Positions 1 through 11,068 of a stretch of DNA of 64,000 nt are shown here, piece after piece (position 1 is the first letter of the stretch; the number at the start of each line of letters is the position of its first letter). The DNA comes from Gordionus sp. m RMFG-2023 (Eukaryota; Nematomorpha; Gordioida; Chordodea; Parachordodidae): assembly GCF_954871325.1 (NCBI RefSeq), contig NC_088776.1:4409985-4473984 (forward strand), given 5' to 3'. The notes under the pieces were generated by a model, which was not told where the DNA came from, made no database searches, and saw only the letters and a list, made by a program, of their open reading frames with translations. The position numbers and the translations under genes are program-made.

Positions 1-434
1 TTGTTGTGTTTGACTCTTGTTTAAAATTTTTATGGTAAATATGCAAAATGCCTATCGTTTTACCCCGGTCTCCCCTACTACATTAATCTTATTCAACCCA
101 AACTTTTCCTCTTCATCACTAATATATTTTTCTCAAAACTTATGTTGCTTTGTAATTTTTAAGCTAATCAAAGATTCAAGCCATATCCCTTTCATTATTT
201 TTTCTTCATAATTTGATATAATAATATTATTTGACATTTTACATCATAAAGTATAGTTGTTAAGGTTTCAAAGTATCATTTAAAAAATAAACCTTAAAAT
301 GTTATCCATTTAAGACTGCTAAGTATCATTGAGAACTTCGCGATGTTATATTGACAAAATGTGAACTAGAAAGGAATCAATCAAGACTTAATTCTAATTT
401 TGTATAATATAACACTATAATACATATTCTATAG

Positions 435-2215
435 GTTCAAAATATCGTAAAATTTCCTTCGATCAAAATTAAGGGCATATATGTTAACAGTGAATCACAA
501 ATACCTTACACATTAAAGTTACCACCGGTCGATGAAAAACATGGACCAAAGCTTAGGAAAATATATGACAAAGCTTTTTACGAGTCAGAGCATATTAAAG
601 GTTTTACATTGACTCCAAATATAAATTATGATTGGGATAATGAAGTCCTAGCCTATACGGAAGATTTAAGTGTCAAAACCCAAAAGTCGAAGAAGCTACC
701 CCTGATATATTATCTGAAAAATTCGCAATCTTCTTCAAAATTATCGGATCAAATCTTGAATCAAGAGAGAATAGTTTTCGGGGCCAGACTTAAATATTGG
801 CCTTTCCAGATTTTTTTTTATGATTGTCTGTTGACACTCCTAAAGCATTCCAAATTAAACGACGCAAAAAGACTATAGCTAGATAAATTGAGAAACAAAA
901 ATCGATATTTCATGATAGATATTGATGATATTTTTGTGGGCTATGATATTAATCCGTCCATATCTGATATCAAAGTAAGATTTACTTTTGTATAATGTTT
1001 TATCAATTATTTTACTTTTTGTCCCTCCTTTAAAAATTTTGTTTTATCCTTGCTATTCAATACGAGTTTGTTAATAATATATTCAAATAACTTAGTATAT
1101 AATCCTCTTACATAAATTCAAAGGCGTTTTAAATCTAAAGTTTTAATCGATACAAAAGGTGTGAACTCGTTTTTTTTAAACTATATATTGTTAAAAAGTT
1201 TTTTCCAATATGCAAATAATATATAAAATAAAAATAGTAATAATGATCTTTTTAATACAAGTGTTAAGGTGGGTATTGAGTAAAACGAAAATAAAAAAGT
1301 TGTTTAACATTTAATTTTAGTTTTATTTATTTAAAAATTTTAAACTGTTAAATATAATAAATTTTACATCTATATATATGTTACTTCAATTTAATTTACT
1401 TAATCAAATATAAAATACTAATCATTTAAACGACCAAGGTATTAAGAAACTCTTAAGTTAATATTATATTTATAATAAAATCAGTCCGTTAGGTAAATTT
1501 TAAGTTAGTATCATGTAAAATAAAAGATAATAATAAAATTCCGTAAGGTAAATATTAAATTAATAGACAGTGAAGAAATAAAAAATATGCTATATATATA
1601 GTATTTTTAAAGTAAAGTAATTAAATGTAATTAGGAAAAAAAAAGAAGCTTTTCACGTTAAATTGAATTAAATATATTAGTTAAAATAATAAATATACCA
1701 TTATTTCATTCGTAACAAGAGGGCCATTGTAAATTATAATATTTCTTTGAAAATTCAAAAACTAAGGAAAATATAATAAGTAATCTTCTAAAGCTGGTGT
1801 GTATATATAATATTATGTTTTATTATATGAATTAATTTAAATGAGACTTGTACTTATATACTTATATAATAAGAATTGTTTGATGTCGAAATTTAAACAG
1901 AAACCCTTTGCCCTGATGTTCATTGTAACAGATAAATACAAGTTTCTATAGCGAATCGGTTATTACGATTGCCTCTTATTTATTTCTGTAAGTCATAATG
2001 GCAAAGGTTTCTTGATTAAAATTGATTTGATTATAATTAAATTTATACTTATTATCAAAAATTTAGGAATTGATAAATTTTCAAACCAGAATAAGGTAAA
2101 GGGGTATCACGAATTTTACGATTAATCTTGGATATTGTGGGAAACTATACAATAGTACAAAAAGATCATCGCAACAATTGGGTTACGACTCTTTATTGAG
2201 TGAGACGAAGAAATA
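435..2215 (+). pseudogene. NDST-type N-deacetylase domain, decayed, two exons
   Basis: In heparan-sulfate NDST enzymes the N-deacetylase half removes acetyl groups from glucosamine in the Golgi. Exon 1 (435-974; acceptor AG at 433-434, donor GT at 975) encodes ERIVFGARLKYW followed by FMIDIDDIFVG. These match the family's ERVLFGNNLNFW and the acidic DIDDIFVG motif in spacing and order. Exon 2 (about 2069-2215, after TTTAG) reads NFTINLGYCGKLY, matching NFTFNLGYSGKF of NDST, and joins in phase 0. There are two in-frame stops, TAG at 876-878 and a TAA near 2098, and after exon 2 the homology ends. The later deacetylase and sulfotransferase exons are not found before the retroelement at 3.2 kb. 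I infer a truncated pseudogene. The motif matches are strong; the exon 1 start is inferred from splice signals. Confidence 0.7.
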
Positions 2216-3225
2216 ATATTAAATGAAAATATTCGTCATGAATTTACTTTTAATAATATTGTTTGTTATTTAACCAGATAAATAATACAAAGTTAAACTT
2301 AAAGTTAGCTATTCAAAATTAAAAAGATTTTCATTCCGTAAATGTTTCAGCTTTAAAATTAAAAAAAAAGAATAGTTCTTAGAAACAATATTTCTTAAAC
2401 AAAAACTTCAACTAGAAATTTTTAAACACAATTATACTTGTTATTTAGATACATATTCATTATTAAATAGCTCTTTTTAGAGCCTCCGATACCTATATAT
2501 GTATATATATTTATATCTTATAAATTGGCATAATAACTTTAAATGTTTTATAAATATATATATCAAATTTTTCTTAAATAAAAATAGAGAAACAAATCCG
2601 GAATTTCAAGATTTTAAAACCTAAATACCTTTTCAATGTTTAAATGGTTACTAAAACTAGAAACTAAGTAGATGGGGAATGAGTGGATAATATCTTTATT
2701 TAAAAAAAAATAGGAAGGGTTTTTTTGTCACCGGATTCAGAAAAAAATGTATGGCCCGTTTTACTCTTCTTTGGTTTAAAGATTTGGTTAAGATTCAAAA
2801 TTATAAAGGTCCATTCCTTCTGTAAAATTGTTAGATTCATCCAGGTGCAAAGCAGAGATCTACTTGGGGCCTTGATTTTATGACCAAAACCGGATTTTCA
2901 AACCAAGGACCAGCTCGCATTTAATATCAAATAAAATTCCCAAGCCCTGTCCAAGCTCGATTTCCCAAACCCGGATATTCTTATGCTGAAAAATACTAAT
3001 AAAAATTTAATATTTAATTTAGCAATTATATAATATTAATAAGAATGATAATTAGAATACTTCGGTCTCAAATTTAAATACATTTTTTAAAATCAAGAGG
3101 TCAAAAACTAAAAATCTTGTCAATCGATAACCATACTTTATACTTAAGAAAAATCAAATTAAATATTCCGAGTTAACTTTATGTTTTCGGAATACATTTC
3201 TACTATGAAGAGATTCATGTAAATG
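2216..3225. other. AT-rich spacer, no gene seen
   Basis: No open frame or splice-linked homology was found. A slightly GC-richer patch near 2820-2990 has words resembling hAT subterminal sequence (GGGGCC, CCCGG) but no matching terminal repeats, so it is not called as an element. Confidence 0.5.
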
Positions 3226-3507
3226 TGCAGGTAAATAAAAAATATATTTTATTAACTTTATTATATATATCTCTATTTTTCATTTCACACTTCGTTTATA
3301 TACATTTTTTATAAGTCCAAATTAGAATACAAACGAAATACAAAAAAAAGTAAAATAATATAAAAAAAGTAAGGTTACGCCGTTTATAAAATAAAATTAG
3401 ATTATAACAAATACTAAAAATTAAATTATAAAAAATTCAAAAAATTCAAAATCAAAAAGAATTCAAAAACAAAAAGAATTCAAAAACAAAAAGTATATAA
3501 CGCAACA
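3226..3507 (-). repeat. Single LTR (3' LTR) of the gypsy element
   Basis: On the minus strand this segment begins TGTTGCG immediately after a purine-rich tract and ends ...CTGCA, giving the TG...CA ends expected of an LTR. No second copy exists in the window, so the boundaries rest on the purine tract and terminal dinucleotides only. Confidence 0.5.
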
Positions 3508-6425
3508 TTCTCCCTCTTCTGATAATTTCATCGGAGAAGTCACAGAGAGTTTGTTGTCCAAGTGGTTTATCGTTTTAGTAATCAAGTTGTATCACAAATC
3601 ATCATAACGTTGGCTTGTCCAATCGTTGGTTTGTTTAAATCGATTTTGCACGGTGGTTTGTTTAAATCGCAAGCTTGATATCCATATCGTAAGTTGTCTC
3701 CATTAATCATAGCTTGTTTAATAGTGCTCAATTGTTATTATCATTTTTCCGAAATTGTTATTATCATAAATAAGTTGCGAATAAGAAATAATAGTTCATC
3801 ATAAGAATAAATGAAATGATAAATCAATAAGATTGTTATATTTTTAGCGTTTTAATTTCTTGCTTTTAATATAAGCTTTTTAATATTTAACTTACTTTAT
3901 ACAATTTAATATTTATTTTATATTTTAAGTTACATAGTCTTTTAAATAAGCAGGTTTTTTTTTAATTCGCACAGGTCTAGAGATAGGTGTTATATCGTTA
4001 TTATCAGTAATTTTTATATTTTTGTCCATATTTCCCTCCTTAAAAGAATCCTTAGAGTCATAGTTAATAATTGTGTTAAAACAGTTTCTAATTCTTATTT
4101 GATCTAAATATCTCCTCAAAATACCTTTCTCAGTCTTAATTTGGAACATCATATCACTTTCTTTATGTGTGATTATACCTTTGCACCATTTATCATCACC
4201 TTGTATTTTATACCAAACAAAATCTCCTACATTAAAAGTTCTATTTCGTGGTAAAGTAACGTTTATTTTATTCTCCTTCTCCTCCATCGGTTTTAATAAG
4301 TCTCATTTAATTCTAATATCTCGATTAAACATTCTCTGTGATGGTGTAACTCCTGTAGTATCATTACGCGTATTTCTGTAATTAAGTAAAAATTTGCTAA
4401 GTGCGATATCTGGGTCTATTTTAATATTCCTTTTCATATGTGTTTTAAACGTTCTAACCATGCGTTCAACCTGGCCATTGGATTGCTGGTGATAAGCAGA
4501 TGTAAGCACATGTTTAATACCAAAATTGTTGCAAAATTTTTCAAAATCGTTACTCGTAAAGTTAGTGCCGTTATCAGTAACTATAGTTTCAGGTATTCCG
4601 TATAGCGAAATAGTTTTAATAATTTCTTTTAAAGTAACATCAGTCGTAATATTTTTAACAGGAATAATAATTGGAAATTTGCTGTAGGCATCGACTATTA
4701 TCAACCAATTTTTTGTGAAAAACGGACTTGCATAATCTATATGTATCCTTTCAAACGGTTTGGTTGCCGAAACCCATGGTTTTTGTATCTTTATAGGATT
4801 ATCGTGATATATATTACAATCGTCACAACTTTTCACTTCCATAACGATATCATTATTTATACCAGACCACCACATGTAATCTTTGGCTAAGGATTTGATT
4901 TTTCCTGCTCCCAAGTGACCTTCATGTAATGACTGTAGTATAGTTTTTCTCATAGAAGACGGAATTATGATTTTATTGCTTTTGTAAAGACAATCCTTAA
5001 TTATACTTAATTCCAATTCAATGTTTTTATAGATATTATTCATTATAGGTCTGTTGTTATTAATATCATTTATAACTTGTTTTAATTCCATATCTTTCAA
5101 AGTTTCCTCACGAATTTGATCAAAGTTAATAGGTAAATCCTCATATTCATTTATAATGGTTACATTTTCAATAGTTTCATCACGACATTCTTATGGTAAT
5201 CTCGAAAGGCAATCAGGAACAACATTATATTTACCGGCTTTATACTTTATATTAAAATCATATCCTCCTAATGTAATATTCCACTTCTGGAGTCTTAACG
5301 ACATGGTGCTATTATCCTTAAGACCCTTGGTAAAGATGTGAACTAGAGGCTTATGGTCAGTAATAATTGTAAATTTTGTGCCGATTAAATATTCCTGAAA
5401 TCTCTTTATAGCGAACATTATAGCGAGAGCCTCACGCTCAATATTGGTATAGTTCATTTCAGATTTTAATAAAGTTCTCGACGCGAAAGCTATAGGTTTT
5501 TCTTTACCATCTTTTTCAATATGAAATAGTACACTCCTAGACCACATTTTGATGCGTCAGTGGCTATCCCTATAGGTAATTCAGGGTTAAAATATGTCAA
5601 AGCAGGTGGAAGACTAATTAACTTCTTAAGATCATTAAAACTTTTAGAGTGTTCTAGGTTCCAAGCCCATTTTTCTTTGTTGACAATCTTATAAAGAGGA
5701 TCGGCAATTTCCGCAAATATGTTCAATAATTTTCTATAGTAGCCAGCCATTCTCAGAAATGTTGATAATTCAGCAGCTGATTTTGGTTCTGGCATATTAA
5801 TTATTGCTTCAATTTTGTCGTGATTAGCGTGAATCCCCTTAGCGTCAATATCATGACCCAGGAACTTCACTTTGTTTTTAAAGAACACACTTTTATTAAA
5901 GTTAGGTATTAGCCCATACGATGATATTCTATCAAATACTTTTTTTATGTTGTTCAGGTGGGCTTCATCGTTTTTTTCAGTTATAAGTAAATCATCAATA
6001 TAAAATATAACGTCATCCATGTCACCGAAGATTTGATCCATAATCTGTTGAAAAATTGCAGATGAGATCTTAAGCCCAAAAGGAAGTCTAGAATATCCCT
6101 TATGCGTAGATATAGTTAAAATATTTCTGCAACTTTTATCAATTGGTATCTGTAAGAAAGCATTTTTAAAGTCAATCTTCGTAAATTTCTTTCCTTCCGA
6201 AAGTTTAGCAATTAGATCATTAATTCGTGGTAGAGGGTATCTAAAGTCTTCTAGAGCTGGGTTTACAGTATCCTTAAAATCAGCGCAAAGCCTAATGCTC
6301 CCATCATCTTTGTAGACAGCGGTAACAGGACTTGCCCATCGGACATCATTCACCGGCTCAATAATTTTATCATGTATCCATTTTTTAAGTTCATTACTAA
6401 CAAGATTAATTTTTGAATAAAGGCT
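3226..6425 (-). mobile_element. Ty3/gypsy LTR retroelement, broken, 5' end missing
   Basis: A fossil retroelement on the minus strand. In transcription order it shows reverse transcriptase and RNase H (about 6.4-5.2 kb), integrase with an H2C2 zinc finger and a catalytic core (about 5.1-4.3 kb), and a C-terminal integrase tail of the GPY/F kind (about 4.3-3.9 kb). A purine-rich tract then abuts a single LTR at 3226-3507. Domain order RT-RH-IN and the YIDDLL-type RT motif place it in Ty3/gypsy (Metaviridae). The gag, protease and 5' LTR are absent; homology stops near 6425, beside a TTTC microsatellite. The coding region is broken, with roughly three or four breaks. I judge it a 5'-truncated, fairly old copy. 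Confidence 0.85.
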
Positions 6426-6460
6426 CGTAAAAAAATGCTACAATAAAAACTTTAACTTTA

Positions 6461-6461
6461 A

Positions 6462-6544
<83 letters not shown>

Positions 6545-6550
6545 TTTTTC
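6461..6550. repeat. (TTTC)n microsatellite
   Basis: About 22 nearly perfect TTTC units, preceded by two CTTTAA units. It sits exactly where the gypsy homology ends, so it may mark an insertion or deletion junction. Confidence 0.9.
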
Positions 6551-7080
6551 AAACAGCAAATAAAAATATGTCCAAAACATTTTTTATATCTATATTAAAA
6601 TTTTCTTTATAAATCTTAGAAGTTTATTAAAAAATTTTAATTTACATTTATATCAGTTCTTGAATTTTGTCTTACATTTTTTCAAATTTTAAACTGCGTT
6701 ACAATATGATATTTGTTTATCTACCTTTTTGACAATAAAAAACAAGAATACCTACCTTGCATCAGACACCTTCATGGGCCGGACCCATCTAACCAATGAC
6801 ATATAATAATAACTAGACTGACGAAGCATTTAAAAGTGTACATCAATGTAAAATCTGGGACGCTATTTTGATTACATATATCATTATTAAAAAATTTAAA
6901 CGAGAGGTCAATTTATATGTCATTGCATCCAACATAGTTTTTATGTACAAACTATATTCTCCTGATTCAACTTTCACAACAATCAATAAATTTAATCAAA
7001 TCAATTCATATTTACCGACTAATTCAAAAAAAATATTTGCAAATAAGTCAAAGTTAATATAATATATTAAATCCCTTATT
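6551..7080. other. AT-rich spacer
   Basis: No coding similarity recognised. The phrase around 6800-6860 (accession to a short AT-rich unit ending near CTGGGACGC) recurs loosely near 61.7-61.8 kb, suggesting an old dispersed repeat, but the match is weak. Confidence 0.4.
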
Positions 7081-7114
7081 ATACTTTATAGAGAACTGCA
7101 CGGGCTGTCCGTAG

Positions 7115-7279
7115 CCCGACCCGACCCGACCCGACCCGACCCGACCCGACCCGACCCGACCCGACCCGACCCGACCCGACCCGACCCGACCCGACCCGAC
7201 CCGACCCGACCCGACCCGACCCGACCCGACCCGACCCGACCCGACCCGACCCGACCCGACCCGACCCGACCCGACCCGA
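7115..7279. repeat. (CCCGA)33 pentamer array
   Basis: Thirty-three uninterrupted CCCGA units inside the left subterminal region of hAT copy 1. The sister copy has only about six or seven units at the same place (about 38523-38560). The G-rich strand has many GGG runs with 2-nt spacers, a canonical quadruplex pattern. Confidence 0.95.
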
Positions 7280-8116
7280 GCCTCGGGCTCGGGTCGGGTT
7301 CGGACATCAAAAAAAAATTTCTCGGGTTCGGGCTCGGGTCGGGTTGTAAAAGCTGTCCGACCCGAAAACCCGACCCGACCCGACCCGAAAATATATATAA
7401 TAATATTAATATCTTAAATAGTTAGTATAATTTATAATATTAATTATAAAATCATATTATTTAATATTTATCACATTTTAGGATTAAAATGTCAATCATA
7501 TTAACATGTCATGTCATTATTAATTATTATTTTATAAACCTAACAACCGTATACCAAACTATTTTATTACTAAATTGTGTTTCTCGTAAATTACAAGATA
7601 AGACATATTTTATGTAAGTTTTATTTATTATTTAACAAGCCTATACATTGTCTTTTTTAACATTTGTTTTAACCCTTCACTACAAAGGTAGAAAAAACTC
7701 CCTTAACTACAAAGGTGGGGTCTATTTTACCCCAAATTTTGATTAGATATATCTCAAAACATATTAAAAATTGAGATCTAAAATTTTGAGTATATATTTA
7801 AAAAATATTGGAGATAATAAATACAAAATCTTAGATTAATATTTACTTCCAAAAAAAAGTTAGACAAATTTTCCTAAAATTACTGAAATAAAATTTTCTT
7901 TTTCAGTACTTCCTTTAATTATTTTATTATCACTAAATAAAATTCAAATTTTATTAAATCAATGTTGAATAATGATAATTACATAAATTTTATAAAAAAA
8001 TATCATATATCAAAAAAAATATTAATCATCAAATATGTAAAATTATTAAAAAATAATAATGTAAATATATATCTTAATATTATTATTGAATATTTTTTTC
8101 TTAAGAAACTACAGAG

Positions 8117-8482
8117 GTGGTAAATACCTTTTTGGACTTCTCTCTATGGGAGGCTGACAATGCGTATTCTGATGCTAGCGCCGAAGTTGACGAGCTAAAA
8201 AAATATCTAGATCCGAAATTATGTGTTGATGACGATAATATTTTAAAATGGTGGAAAACAAACCATTATGAGTTTCCAAATTTAAGTATTTTAGCTCTTA
8301 AATTCCTGGCTATCCCTGCTTCGTCGGCTAGCAGTGAAAGGGCGTTTTCAGCTGCTGGTAGGGCCTTTGAGGAGAGAAGGACTCGTTTAAAGCCAGATAA
8401 ACTGGACGCCTCTTTATTTATATATCATAATTATTCACTTTGTGATAATTTTGATAATGATATTGATGAGGTCAATATATAA
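8117..8482 (+). pseudogene. hAT transposase C-terminal dimerisation domain remnant
   Basis: The frame encodes ILKWWKTNHYEFPNLSILA, then AIPASSASSERAFSAAGR and a RRTRLKPDKLDASLF tail, the classic hATC module that dimerises hAT transposases. There is no BED finger or catalytic RNase-H-like core upstream. This copy begins without an ATG in the conserved part. The sister copy starts with ATG directly at the conserved MDFSLWEADN segment. It may be a remnant or a domesticated-looking dimerisation peptide; remnant is more likely. Confidence 0.85.
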
Positions 8483-8966
8483 TATAATATGTTCATTATA
8501 TTTTTTATATATTTATTAACTTTTACATCATATCTATATTCGCATAAATGATGCTTATTATATAATCGTTATAATTTTTAAATTCGCTTGTATATTAATC
8601 GTTTTATAATATTTTTTACAAATTTTAAAAATGCAACTTAATATATATCTTGAATAGATTATGGCCGTCAAATAAACTTTTATTTAAGGTGGCTGAACTG
8701 AATAAATACACATAAATTTTTTTTTGGTTATTATAATATTAAAACTTAAATTGCAAAATTTTATTCGGGTCGGGCTCGGGTCGGGTCGGGTTGGATTAAA
8801 AAATGTGTGCTCGGGCTCGGGTCGGGCTCGGACAAAAAAAAATTTTAAATTCGGGCTCGGGTCGGGCTCGGGTTGCGAAAAAATTACTTTGCAGTTCTCT
8901 AATACTTTATATGCCTTAAAATTAGAAAGTAAATATTGATGTATTGGAATGATCTTTCAATAGAAT

Positions 8967-10256
8967 CAGTGCTGTAAACATTTCTAAAAATTCGAACGCG
9001 TTTGCGTTCAACGTTCATTGACAAAATCAAACCACGTTCAAATTTTCTTTCAAAAAAAAGGAACGCGCTCACATAAATGCCTTATATTTATTAACACAAT
9101 ATTAGCCATGTTAAAAAATAATATAGTTTTATTTTGATAATATAATTATAAATTCAATATTATAAAGATATTTTTATTTATAAAAAATTTTTCTTATTAA
9201 TTTTTTTCAATAACAATATTTTTCAAAATTTTTATCTGATAGACAGGAACGCCTGGCAGTTAGGCATTAGCTTTACTAAAAACGCGCTATAGGATAGATG
9301 AGGGGATTGCGATATTATACTTTAAATAACTCTTTTAACGTGGGGAATTTATTAAAACATTTATTGTTTTGCTATTTGGTTCAAAAAATTGAGAAAAGTT
9401 ATCTCCTCCTATTCTCTACTTAATCCACAAAAAAAAGGGTATCACGAAATTAACAGTTCTTGCAATATAATTTCTAAGGTTCTCAAAGCATTTTTTTCAA
9501 TAACGTTATAAGTTTATTTTTTATAGGTTCGTTCTGTAGAAATTTTATCCATGGCCTTTGAAGCTTTACTGGATATATAATAGCAGAAAGAACATATTGA
9601 TCTTCATATATATGTTCAAATCTTTAAAAAAAAATATATGTAATTAATCAAAAGTTATAGATTTAATACCTTTTATTAATCCCATTTAATATGGCGTCTA
9701 AATTTTTTTTAATTTTAAAATAACTATCGTAATTGATGGGATAAAATATCCCAAATGCATTTTTTCTTGAAATTTAATGATTTTGCTTAATAAAATTATA
9801 TAAAATAAAATAATTAATATTACAATTAAATGCCGTTTTAAATTGGAACCTGAAGATTTTGACAATATAATACTTTTTGGCCACATTTTACACTTGATAA
9901 TATAGGATGTTACTTAAAACATTTATCATATTTGGCCATGGTAATGATAATTCATTTGATTTTGGATTTTCAGAATCAGATGATGGGGATTAAATAGTAA
10001 TATCCATGCTTATGCAAATCTATTAAATTAATATAAACAATAATATTCAAATTAATAAACTATGTGTTAAATAAATTGATTGTGAAAAGAAAATACACAG
10101 CCGATTAAAAAAATATAAATAATACTTTTTTTAAAAAAATTCGGAAATATTATATTTTTCAAATGAATAAAAATAAAAAGTATTTTTAAAATTCGAACGC
10201 GTTCGTCATAAAAAAGGAACGCGTTACGAACTTCGTTCACGAACGCGTTCAACACT
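8967..10256 (-). mobile_element. Decayed hAT-like element with GAACGCG ends
   Basis: The left end reads CAGTGCTGTAAAC and the right end GTTCAACACT, resembling the CAGTGTTG...CAACACTG termini of many hATs. Just inside both ends are GAACGCGTT palindromic words (about 8994-9067 and 10194-10250). On the minus strand near 9840-9890 a peptide reads KSSGSNLKRHL, like the HLxxH half of a BED zinc finger. No target duplication is convincing and no long frame survives. I infer an old hAT relic. Confidence 0.5.
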
Positions 10257-11068
10257 AAATCTTTTGAATATCAATAAATTGCTAGTTATTAAAATAGTAT
10301 TTCAATTTTCTACTAGGAGGTGTGGTCAATTTATAAAGTATGGAAAATGAATAATCAATTGGAATATTGTTAAAAGTATGCAAAATACTTTATTGAGAGG
10401 GATATATTTTGAAGCTAAATATATCTTCGATCTTCATGGATAGGTTGTTAATACTTAGATAATTTTTTCAAAAGAAAATATTTTTTTTATTAAATTCAAT
10501 TTTAACTATAATTTAAATAATTAAACATCTTAATTTTTTTTAAATTTCGGTTAATCTATCATTGCCAAACAAAGTAAGAGAAGGAAAATTTTCTCAGTTT
10601 ACACCACTGGTTTAAACAACAACTAATTTCTCAGTATTTTATCACTGGTTTTTTGGTTTAAACGCTTCTACAAATTTATTTATTTCGATATAATTTTCTT
10701 TACCTTTTTTTTATTGGCAATAATAATCGTTCGTTTTTTATTATAAATTAAAATAAAATAAAAATATAATCAAACAAAATGTAATAATGTTTTTTTCTTC
10801 TTTTTACGAGTTTTTTTATAACCCCCCAAAAAATAACGTTAAAAAAAAATATTAACAAAATATAATATTGATAATAAAATAATAATAAAAAATATTCAAA
10901 TACAACACGCCCCCCCCCCCCCTCCCCATAAAAAACGAAAACAATAAAAACAAATTAACGCGAGAAGAACCACATTATTATTTATATACTATTACATATG
11001 TTCTTTTTTTTATAAAAAAAAAATTAACATTATCGCGATAAAAATAATACTATTATATATATTTAGGT
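10257..11068. other. AT-rich spacer with a poly-C run
   Basis: No gene seen. It contains a run of 14 C near 10909-10922 in an A/T-rich context; nothing else can be supported. Confidence 0.5.

Larger units (their letters stand above)
7089..8901 (+). mobile_element. hAT transposon family 1, copy 1 (nonautonomous)
   Basis: Terminal inverted repeats are TAGAGAACTGCA and TGCAGTTCTCTA. The flanking 8-bp target duplication ATACTTTA is exact (7081-7088 and 8902-8909), the hAT signature. Both ends carry GC-rich subterminal blocks built from CGGGT/CCCGA pentamers. The only coding remnant is a hAT C-terminal dimerisation domain (8117-8482); most of a transposase is missing, so it is probably mobilised in trans. 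A near-identical inverted copy lies at 36984-38585. The 211-bp length difference is explained by the expanded pentamer array and about 80 bp extra upstream of the coding remnant. The intact target duplication implies a young insertion. Confidence 0.95.

Noticed and set aside
7115-7279. Regular direct repeats that might suggest a CRISPR array or satellite
   Set aside because: The units are 5 bp with no spacers and lie inside a transposon end; the window is eukaryotic.
7086-7310. A 74-codon frame of repeated GSGRV units
   Set aside because: It is a read-through of the CCCGA pentamer array inside a hAT end; any frame of a stop-free pentamer repeat is open.
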